5,698 bases of DNA from Microcaldota archaeon (GTDB taxonomy: Archaea; Micrarchaeota; Micrarchaeia; Anstonellales; VGKX01): positions 1 to 5,698 of the forward strand of contig JAKALW010000085.1 of NCBI GenBank assembly GCA_021823945.1, written 5' to 3'. The first letter of the stretch is position 1, and every line of letters starts with the position of its first letter. A program made the translations under genes and the position numbers. This document shows positions 1 through 4,995 of the stretch, one piece after another. The notes beneath the pieces are model-generated. The model did no database searches. It worked only from the letters and a program-made list of their open reading frames with translations, and was not told where the DNA came from.

Positions 1-123
1 AGGATTTTTTCCAGGAGCGGCATTGGTATTTTGCGTGCCTGATTGGGAAAGCAGCAATACTGCTGCCAGGACGAGAACTGCCAGCGCTACCCCTGAAATG
101 GCAAGCGTGCTTTTGTTCGTCAT
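1..123 (-). CDS. N-terminus of a signal-anchored or secreted protein (cut by window edge)
   Basis: Only the first 41 residues are visible; the gene continues past the left edge. The chosen ATG (121-123) overlaps the pheS stop as ATGA, the usual geometry of translational coupling, and an AGGT element lies 7 bases upstream. The visible N-terminus is MTNKST, then a hydrophobic stretch of about 20 residues (LAISGVALAVLVLAAVLLL), then a Ser/Gln/Thr/Asn/Ala-rich stretch. This is a signal peptide or single-pass anchor followed by an apparently extracytoplasmic linker. A second in-frame ATG at 148-150 would add MAEEKQVKG and overlap pheS by 31 bases, but it has almost no spacing to any Shine-Dalgarno-like bases. 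What follows the linker cannot be seen, so no function is assigned. It is probably co-transcribed with pheS. Confidence 0.7.
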   Translation of the reverse strand, partial: MTNKSTLAISGVALAVLVLAAVLLLSQSGTQNTNAAPGKNP

Positions 124-1562
124 GCCTTTGACCTGTTTTTCCTCAGCCATCCTACATTGTTCTGGTAGAACGTGCGTATGTCCTTGACGTCGTGCAGGAG
201 CATGAGCGGCCTTTCAAGCGACACGCCCCAGGCAAGCACGGGATACCTGCCGCAAAGCGGGATTGACACTTCGGGCCTCATGATGCCCGCGCCGCCAAGC
301 TCGAGCCAGGCATTCCTCTCCTTGAAGAACACCTCGATTTCAAACGACGGCTCCGTGTAGGGGAAGAAAGACGGCCTGAACCTGATGTTGTCAAAGCCTA
401 TTTTAGCGTAGAACTCCGTGAGTATGCCAAGGAGGTCGGATATTGTCGCATCCTCGTCTATGACAATGCCTTCCACCTGGAAAAACTCAGCCAGGTGCTT
501 GTAGTCCGTGGCCTCCTTCCGAAAAACCTTGCCGCTGCAGAAGTATTTCTTTTTGCCAAGATGCGCGCTTTTGGCTATGTACCTTGCGGAAACCGCCGTC
601 GTGTGCGTCCGGAGCACGCCCTTTGCCGCCTCCTTCTCGGACCACTCATATTTCCAGCCCTGCTCGTGGCTTTTCGCCACTGCCTTCACAAGCTTGGCGT
701 CATTTGGCAGGTCTGACTTCAAGTCGACGTAAAAAGTGTCCGCAAGCTCGCGCGCGGGATGGTCCTGGGGCTGGAAAAGCGCGTCGAAATTCCAAAACGA
801 CGACTCTACTATCGAGCCTTCCATTTCCTCAAACCCCATCTGGGCGAATATGGACCTTATCCTCTCCCTAAATGCCATGACCATGTGCCGCTTGCCGACA
901 GGCTCAGCCTCGACTTCCTGGGAAATGTCGTATTTCCTCATTGGCAAAGTCTTCCACGCGCCCGTGACTATCGTGTTCCTGTCAAGAATGTTGATTTCGT
1001 CCTGCGAGTCCGGGATGCCAGCCTTTGCAAGTTTTTCGCCCTTCTCGGTTATGGACACGCGCATGTCTTTTTGCTCGGCTTTCTGCGCAAGGCCCCTGGA
1101 TACCAGGGTCGCAATGCTTTCTTCATGGGCAGAGGCGGCCTTGCCGGCTGCAATGCTTTTGAGGGCATTGAAAACAGGATACTCGGATTTGGCATGGGGG
1201 CTTTGCGCTTTCACCATGCCCTGCTCAATTGCGACCCAGCCAAGCTTTTTCGCCCATGAAATTCCAATGTTTTTTTCTGCCGGGCTAAGGTCTGAAATCT
1301 TCACGCCTTTCTCCGCCTTGGCAAGCACCTGCTGCTCCGGCAGGCCGGCCTCAAGGTATTTCCTGCCCTCTTCTGTCAATGAGTATGACGCATGGCTCTC
1401 TCTTGTGATTTTCGCAAGCCCCTTTTCCTCAAGCCATGCCGCCGCCCTGTTGGCCTCGTCTATCCCCATGCCCGCCTTTAGTGCTGCGTCCTTGAGCCCA
1501 GTTTCCTTTCCGGAAAGCGCCGGGAGGAGTTTCTTTTCAAGCTGGTGAAGGTTCAGTTCCAT
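120..1562 (-). CDS. pheS: Phenylalanyl-tRNA synthetase alpha subunit, archaeal/eukaryotic type
   Basis: This is the catalytic subunit of the alpha2-beta2 class II synthetase that charges tRNA-Phe in the cytoplasm. The 480 residues are normal length for the archaeal form. Residues 1 to about 200 are helical, winged-helix-like RNA-binding segments, including WLEEKGLA, YSLTEEGRKYL and ITEKGEKLAKAGIP. The catalytic core follows: HPARELADTFYV (268-279), the LRTHTTAVSAR segment (317-327), motif 2 from FRKEATDYKHLAEF to FQVEG (347-365), FRPSFFPYTEPS (395-406), ELGGAGIMRPEV (421-432) and motif 3 GVSLERP (446-452). All expected landmarks are intact. The ATG at 1560-1562 (MELNLHQLEK) is chosen because the 30 in-frame residues upstream are low-complexity and basic and run into the upstream gap. 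The upstream gene ends 52 bases before; the next gene's ATG overlaps this stop. The partner pheT is not in the window. Family assignment is near certain. Confidence 0.97.
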   Translation of the reverse strand: MELNLHQLEKKLLPALSGKETGLKDAALKAGMGIDEANRAAAWLEEKGLAKITRESHASYSLTEEGRKYLEAGLPEQQVLAKAEKGVKISDLSPAEKNIGISWAKKLGWVAIEQGMVKAQSPHAKSEYPVFNALKSIAAGKAASAHEESIATLVSRGLAQKAEQKDMRVSITEKGEKLAKAGIPDSQDEINILDRNTIVTGAWKTLPMRKYDISQEVEAEPVGKRHMVMAFRERIRSIFAQMGFEEMEGSIVESSFWNFDALFQPQDHPARELADTFYVDLKSDLPNDAKLVKAVAKSHEQGWKYEWSEKEAAKGVLRTHTTAVSARYIAKSAHLGKKKYFCSGKVFRKEATDYKHLAEFFQVEGIVIDEDATISDLLGILTEFYAKIGFDNIRFRPSFFPYTEPSFEIEVFFKERNAWLELGGAGIMRPEVSIPLCGRYPVLAWGVSLERPLMLLHDVKDIRTFYQNNVGWLRKNRSKA

Positions 1563-1584
1563 GATAATCTCGCCTGTTTTCTTT

Positions 1585-1600
1585 TGCAAAAAATATGCCC
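1585..1600 (-). promoter_or_regulatory. Possible internal promoter (TATA-like) or T-run before pheS
   Basis: In the 52-base gap before pheS the minus strand reads GCATATTTTTTGC. The ATATTT core is centred about 31 bases before the pheS ATG, which would allow a start site a few bases before it. The same T6 run (1588-1593) could instead help end transcripts from the upstream gene. A 10-base palindrome, TTTTGCAAAA (1582-1591), overlaps it. Both readings are inference from a short motif. Confidence 0.25.
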
Positions 1601-1614
1601 GGACCGCGTTGCCC

Positions 1615-2457
1615 CTACTTTGCCTTGATTGACACCCTGTTGAGATAGACATAGGACACTATTGAAACCCCAAGGATGATGATAATTGCCGCGCCTGACG
1701 GCCCAAGGAAGAGGGATGTGGCGCTGCCTTCAAGCGAACCGAAAAACTCTATTATCTCGGTTTCAAGCGGGTCTTCTATGGTGTATACGAGCTGCATTTT
1801 CGGGAGTATTGCGTTTTTCCATGTGAATGTGTGGTTGGTGCTGGACGGCAGCTCGAGGGTGTCTATGAGGTCTGACGGTATCGGCTGCAAAGCCTCCAGC
1901 TTGGCATCGGAGGGTATCTTGATTGTCAGGGAGGTGTACTGGTCCAAAAGCAGGTCGCCGGATTCTGTCCTTTTCGTGGATATGGTGTCGGGATTGAGCG
2001 TATACCTGGTGGTGCGCGGCCTGTACTTGTCAAGCAGGAACATGCCGGTCGTGCTATTGCCCGAGCCGTTCACGTCAAGGGGCGTGGCGGTATAATCTAT
2101 GATTATCGTGGCATAGCACGTGCCGTCTACATTGTTGCACTGCTCAAGCGGCTGCGGCCTTATCCTGATGTTCCTGATGTTGACCTTTGCCGCCGAGACG
2201 TGGTACCTCATCTCGCTCATGCCCGTTCTTTCCTTCCAGGACCCCAAATCGTTTATGGAAAGCCCGCTCTTGTAGAGGTCCACCGAGTCTTGGGAGTCCA
2301 AAAACATTGAAATGCGCTCATCTACATTCGCATCTCCGTTTTTCTGCGCGTCAATGGTTATTTGCAGGGAGCGAAGCACGAACGCGCTATGGGCAACAGT
2401 GCCCAAAAGCAGCAATGCCAGCATGGCAAACGATGCAAACCTCGCTCTCATTTCCAT
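1615..2457 (-). CDS. Predicted single-pass (type I-like) surface membrane protein, unknown function
   Basis: I do not recognise the family. The 280 residues start with basic MEMRARFASF and a hydrophobic core (AMLALLLLGTVAHSA), a clear signal sequence likely cut near residue 24-25. The region from 26 to about 245 is beta-rich and hydrophilic, with two cysteines close together (C107 and C114, in EQCNNVDGTC) that could form a disulfide outside the cell. It has two N-glycosylation sequons (NST at 134, NHT at 208). A single hydrophobic helix (about 252-272) and a short basic tail (NRVSIKAK) follow. Predicted topology is a large external domain, one C-terminal membrane helix and a small cytoplasmic tail. 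The start at 2455-2457 is chosen because a TATA box lies 26-27 bases upstream. The longer start at 2476-2478 abuts that box, and an ATG at 2449-2451 is also possible. It is the first gene of the block containing pheS. Confidence 0.8.
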   Translation of the reverse strand: MEMRARFASFAMLALLLLGTVAHSAFVLRSLQITIDAQKNGDANVDERISMFLDSQDSVDLYKSGLSINDLGSWKERTGMSEMRYHVSAAKVNIRNIRIRPQPLEQCNNVDGTCYATIIIDYTATPLDVNGSGNSTTGMFLLDKYRPRTTRYTLNPDTISTKRTESGDLLLDQYTSLTIKIPSDAKLEALQPIPSDLIDTLELPSSTNHTFTWKNAILPKMQLVYTIEDPLETEIIEFFGSLEGSATSLFLGPSGAAIIIILGVSIVSYVYLNRVSIKAK

Positions 2458-2476
2458 GATTTGGATTTCTACTGCC

Positions 2477-2490
2477 ATATATTTAAATCT
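2477..2490 (-). promoter_or_regulatory. Archaeal TATA box for a leaderless transcript of the 1615-2457 gene
   Basis: On the minus strand the sequence is AGATTTAAATATAT, containing TTTAAATA (2480-2487), a close match to the archaeal TATA consensus. Its centre is about 26-27 bases from the A of the ATG at 2457, which is the typical TATA-to-start-site distance. The transcript would therefore begin at or next to the start codon. The bases just upstream (CTCAGA) are only a weak BRE match. Confidence 0.65.
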
Positions 2491-2507
2491 GAGGCAGCCA
2501 TTATGTA

Positions 2508-2595
2508 ATTAGTATCTAACATATAGTACTTGCTAGTATCTATATCTGGCATCAGAATATTCATATTTGGCAAACACAATAGCTATTAGTAACTC
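2508..2595. repeat. Repeated TAGTA elements in the divergent promoter region
   Basis: The element TAGTATCT occurs at 2510-2517 and again, identical, at 2534-2541, 24 bases apart. Related copies are TAGTACT (2524-2530) and TAGTAACT (2587-2594). TACT-TGCT-AGTA (2527-2538) forms an inverted pair flanked by ATAG and CTAT. The region separates divergent genes, so this could be an operator for one or both. AT-rich sequence gives such matches easily, and no known regulator site is recognised. Confidence 0.35.
2556..2570 (+). promoter_or_regulatory. Candidate promoter for the UPF0173 hydrolase gene
   Basis: The plus strand reads AATATTCATATTTGG, the best TATA-like candidate within 70 bases of the ATG at 2624. 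A start site about 26 bases downstream (near 2591) would leave a leader of roughly 33 bases. That leader contains GGTTTTGGGGTTGG but no good Shine-Dalgarno. No TATA-like sequence sits at the leaderless distance (about 2598). Confidence 0.25.
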
Positions 2596-2623
2596 TTAGC
2601 AACAGGTTTTGGGGTTGGTTTGG

Positions 2624-3301
2624 ATGCAGGGCAAAATTACCTATTTAGGTCACTCTTCTTTCTTGCTTGAGGGCGTTGGCGCGAACGTGCTTTTCGACCC
2701 TTCGGCAAAGCAGGCCATAGAGAACACGCCGCGCACGCAGCCATTTGCGTACAATGCTGACACTGCGAAGAACATAGACCTCATACTGATTACCCACGAG
2801 CACGACGGGCATTGCGACCCGGCGACAGTTGAAAGGATTGTCGAGCGCACGAACGCCACTGTTGTGGGCCCTGCGCCTGCGCTTGCGAAAATCAATGTGC
2901 CGCCAAGGCTCAAAGTCGAGGTCAAGGTCGGCCAGTCGTTCAACCTGAGGGGAATAGCGGTCAAGGTGGTCAAGGCTGTCCATCCCCAGTCCCAGTATCC
3001 AGTCGGGTATGTGGTGACAATTGAAGGGCTTTCCGTATACCACGCGGGAGACACGTACAATTATCCGGGAATAGAGCTCAACCATGCCACGGTGGCGCTG
3101 TTGCCGGCAGGCGGCACGTACACCATGGACGACTCAGACGCCGCCATGATTGCAAAACTGCTCAAGGCGAAATACGCCATACCCATGCATTATGGCACCC
3201 ATGCTAAGCTTGCCCAGGAACTCGAGTTCTTCGTGAAAAACATAGGCGACAATGTCAAGCCAGTGGTCCTCAGGCCTGGGCAGGCGGTGAGGTTCAATTA
3301 A
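2624..3301 (+). CDS. UPF0173-type metal-dependent hydrolase (metallo-beta-lactamase fold) with altered metal motif
   Basis: The 225 residues match the length and layout of the UPF0173 / Lactamase_B_3 branch, soluble single-domain enzymes whose substrates are mostly unknown. Landmarks are ITYLGHSSF near the N-terminus, DLILITHEH before the metal motif (52-60), H120 in KAVHPQSQYPVGY, HAGDTY with H140 and D143, and PMHYGTH with H189 near the C-terminus. The metal motif reads H58-E-H60-D61-G62-H63, whereas the family normally has HxHxDH, so the aspartate is one position early; D65 follows in HCDP. The other expected metal ligands are present. The ATG at 2624 is preferred over a TTG at 2609 because MQGKITYLGHS is the family's usual N-terminus. 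It is divergent from the surface protein gene and followed by two stem-loops. It is probably a cytoplasmic hydrolase; its reaction cannot be inferred. Confidence 0.88.
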   Translation: MQGKITYLGHSSFLLEGVGANVLFDPSAKQAIENTPRTQPFAYNADTAKNIDLILITHEHDGHCDPATVERIVERTNATVVGPAPALAKINVPPRLKVEVKVGQSFNLRGIAVKVVKAVHPQSQYPVGYVVTIEGLSVYHAGDTYNYPGIELNHATVALLPAGGTYTMDDSDAAMIAKLLKAKYAIPMHYGTHAKLAQELEFFVKNIGDNVKPVVLRPGQAVRFN

Positions 3302-3350
3302 GGCTTTGCGCGCAGAGCCAGCGGTTTTGGCAGGAATGCCCAAACCCCGC
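3302..3350 (+). terminator. Two tandem stem-loops after the UPF0173 gene
   Basis: Directly after the TAA stop lies GGCTTTGCGCGCAGAGCC (3302-3319), a near-perfect palindrome giving a 7-bp stem with one G-U pair and a 4-base loop. Three bases later GGTTTTGGC (3323-3331) pairs with GCCCAAACC (3338-3346) with one mismatch around a 6-base loop. An outer GCGG/CCGC pair (3321-3324, 3347-3350) could extend it with a two-base bulge. No U-run follows, so termination is unproven; 3'-end protection is an alternative. Confidence 0.4.
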
Positions 3351-3351
3351 A

Positions 3352-3384
3352 AGGTTTAATTAAATTGGCAGAGCCAAATAAATA
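3352..3384 (+). promoter_or_regulatory. Candidate promoter for the 131-residue protein gene
   Basis: Two AT-rich boxes stand out: GGTTTAATTAAATTGG (3354-3369) and CCAAATAAATAG (3374-3385). The second would place the start site near 3406 and give a leader of about 31 bases containing the Shine-Dalgarno. The first, with a purine-rich GCAAGG before it as a possible BRE, would start near 3387. The copy in use cannot be decided from sequence. Confidence 0.4.
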
Positions 3385-3424
3385 GAACTTTTTAGGGGAT
3401 TCTACTGAAAATTCCACTAATGAC

Positions 3425-3431
3425 AGGTGAT
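3425..3431 (+). promoter_or_regulatory. Strong Shine-Dalgarno (AGGTGAT) for the 3437 gene
   Basis: AGGTGAT sits five bases before the ATG at 3437 and matches the 16S anti-Shine-Dalgarno well. It fixes the start of this short gene and contrasts with the leaderless-type promoter of the 1615-2457 gene. Confidence 0.6.
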
Positions 3432-3436
3432 TTTGT

Positions 3437-3832
3437 ATGATTACAGGCGGAACAATAGACTACGTAGAGGCGAAGCGCGAGAAGGAAGGCGACCCGAAAG
3501 GCATCAGCATAGACATCCAGATCACCTCAGTGAAAGTGGAGGGCAAGAAGGTCACGGTCAAATATGACTACAAGGTAATATACAATGAAGGCATAGGCAA
3601 CCTCAAGATGTCAGGCACGCTCTTCGCCGACGAGGAGCTCAAAAAGGCCAAGGAAATCGAGGAAACTTTCAAGAAGAACCAGAGGCTTCCGGACGACTTC
3701 GCCGAAGTAGTCCTCAACACCGTGAGCTTCACGTGCGGCACAAACGGCATCCTTGTCATAAGGCCGGTAAACCTTACCCCGCCAATCATGCCACCAAGGA
3801 TTGAGCTCTCAAAGCAGGCAAAGTCTGCTTGA
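3437..3832 (+). CDS. Small conserved-looking protein, possibly SecB-like fold
   Basis: The 131-residue soluble protein has no signal sequence or membrane helix. The order of elements is MITGGTIDYVEAKRE (1-15), two beta-rich segments (ISIDIQITSVKVEGKKVTVKYDYKV in outline, 23-47), a GNLKMSGTLF strand (54-63) and a charged helix (about 65-81). Next come LPDDFAEVVLNTVSF (84-98) and a Pro-rich end, VNLTPPIMPPRIEL (111-124). This order recalls the SecB superfamily of chaperones: antiparallel strands, a helix preceded by Pro, then a Leu/Pro/Asn tail. Archaeal SecB-like proteins are known. I rely on topology and a few positions only, so this is a hypothesis; otherwise it is an uncharacterised protein. 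Coding quality is good: a strong Shine-Dalgarno, consistent codon use and a T-rich terminator after the stop. It is transcribed toward the flippase-like gene and probably stands alone. Confidence 0.82.
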   Translation: MITGGTIDYVEAKREKEGDPKGISIDIQITSVKVEGKKVTVKYDYKVIYNEGIGNLKMSGTLFADEELKKAKEIEETFKKNQRLPDDFAEVVLNTVSFTCGTNGILVIRPVNLTPPIMPPRIELSKQAKSA

Positions 3833-3833
3833 C

Positions 3834-3880
3834 TTTTTTCTTTCTTGTCTCCTTTCTTTTTATTTCCGGCTTTTTCTTAT
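3834..3880 (+). terminator. Pyrimidine-rich terminator region after the 131-residue protein gene
   Basis: Starting one base after the stop codon, the plus strand is almost pure T/C with several T-runs: TTTTTT at 3834-3839, TTTTT near 3857-3861 and TTTTT near 3871-3875. Runs of T on the coding strand without a required hairpin are typical of archaeal intrinsic termination. Pointing the other way, the minus strand has no comparable T-run after the flippase-like gene. Confidence 0.6.
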
Positions 3881-3940
3881 TCTCTGCCTATTTCCCATTA
3901 GGGCCTTTTTCTACATTGGCAAGCCTTGGGCATTTCCAAG

Positions 3941-4969
3941 TTAGTGCAGCTTGGCGCTTGTTATTGCCTTGAAGTCCAGCCTTGCAAGCTCGGATATGCC
4001 AACCGAGTCAATGAGTATCATTATGCCGCGCGTGAGTATGGCGAATGCCGCTGCAATCGGGGCTGAAACGCCGAAAACGTAAAGTATGCCAATTGTCCCC
4101 GCCTCGGAAAGCCCGCTCCCCGCAGCAGTGGGGAACGGCACAAACTGCAATATGGTGACCAATGGCTGCAGCAACATGAAGAAAGCAAGCTCGCCATACT
4201 CGAAATTGACATTGATGCCGACCGCGCGGGCAAGGAACATCCATTCAAGTCCCTTGAGCGCCCAGGTGATTGCGAGCAGTGCGAGGATTTCAAGCCACCT
4301 TTTCTTGACATGCGCGGAATGCTCCTGCATGCTCCCGAGCATGGCAAAGACCTTCCCGCCAAATGGCACAATGCCAAAAAGTGGCTTGAAAATCCTGAGG
4401 AACCCGTTTGAGAATACCAATAAGACAGCGAACACGAGCATGAAAACCAGCGCCCCGAGCGCAAGCGCGCTTGCTATCATGCTCGACTGCCCGGATACCT
4501 CCCGGCCGGCTATGTACGCGAAAAACGCGCCGCCCGCCACGATTTTCAAAAGGAAATCGAATATCTGGGGCGCAAGTATAGCTGCAATGCCCTGGGCCAC
4601 GGTGGCGCCGTGCGCCGCGAGGGCGAACGCAGTGGCGAAATACCCGCTCCTCGCCGGGGTGAAGTCCGACGCCAGCATGCCTGCGAAATGCGAGGATAAA
4701 ATGTCCCTGAATTCCAGCTTTGTTTTCATGTCTGACAGGAGCATGCCTATCCTGTAAGACATTGCCGCGTTCATGACGCAATAGCACACTATTGCTGCAA
4801 GCAGGTAAAGAGGATTGGAATCCTTGATTGCCGCCGCCACCTTGCCGATGTCCACAAAATAGGCAATCGCTGCAAGCGCTATTGCTGAAAGAACAATCTG
4901 AACTGCTTCTTTTGCGTATTTCAAACAATCAACCTGATATCCAGTGGAATCGTATTTGGCAAGCGGCAT
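3941..4969 (-). CDS. Flippase-like multi-pass membrane protein (UPF0104 / LPG synthase TM family)
   Basis: The 342-residue protein has roughly seven to eight hydrophobic segments, at about 22-40, 53-72, 124-155 (one or two helices), 164-187, 226-250, 261-280 and 290-320. Family landmarks are SYRIGMLL (71-78), FAGMLASDFTPARSGYF (95-111) and the PFPTAAGSGLSEAG loop (278-291), corresponding to the P-R-G and P-x-x-G-x-G-x-x-E signatures of this family. In bacteria the domain forms the membrane half of MprF. In archaea it occurs alone or fused to glycosyltransferases such as AglD, so a role in moving or modifying lipids or lipid-linked sugars is plausible but unproven. It begins 27 bases after the RNase Z stop, so co-transcription is likely. 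The AGGTT before the ATG is 12 bases away, rather far for a Shine-Dalgarno. It is convergent with the 3437-3832 gene. Confidence 0.88.
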   Translation of the reverse strand: MPLAKYDSTGYQVDCLKYAKEAVQIVLSAIALAAIAYFVDIGKVAAAIKDSNPLYLLAAIVCYCVMNAAMSYRIGMLLSDMKTKLEFRDILSSHFAGMLASDFTPARSGYFATAFALAAHGATVAQGIAAILAPQIFDFLLKIVAGGAFFAYIAGREVSGQSSMIASALALGALVFMLVFAVLLVFSNGFLRIFKPLFGIVPFGGKVFAMLGSMQEHSAHVKKRWLEILALLAITWALKGLEWMFLARAVGINVNFEYGELAFFMLLQPLVTILQFVPFPTAAGSGLSEAGTIGILYVFGVSAPIAAAFAILTRGIMILIDSVGISELARLDFKAITSAKLH

Positions 4970-4995
4970 TGCGCGCGCGCCAACCTGGCAGGGGC

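Noticed and set aside
736..1548. 270-codon open frame on the plus strand inside pheS, plus other long plus-strand frames there
   Set aside because: These are antisense to an intact pheS with every family motif. The translation is Ser/Pro/Ala/Phe-rich with no domain, as expected for the reverse complement of a GC-rich gene.
1582..1591. Perfect palindrome TTTTGCAAAA before pheS as an operator
   Set aside because: It is a single short AT-rich palindrome with no second copy, and chance is likely.
1563..1652. 30-residue N-terminal extension of PheS
   Set aside because: It would overlap the end of the upstream gene, is not part of the family's N-terminus, and the ATG at 1560-1562 gives the normal length.
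2609..2623. TTG start adding MGLVW to the UPF0173 protein
   Set aside because: The ATG at 2624 gives the usual family N-terminus, and the TTG has no better ribosome-binding site.
3925..3940. CTTGG-N6-CCAAG inverted repeat just past the stop of the flippase-like gene
   Set aside because: A five-base stem with no T-run on the minus strand is too weak to call a terminator.
4086..4757. 223-codon plus-strand frame opposite the flippase-like gene
   Set aside because: It is antisense to a clear multi-helix membrane protein and has no promoter or ribosome-binding site. It is a coding shadow.
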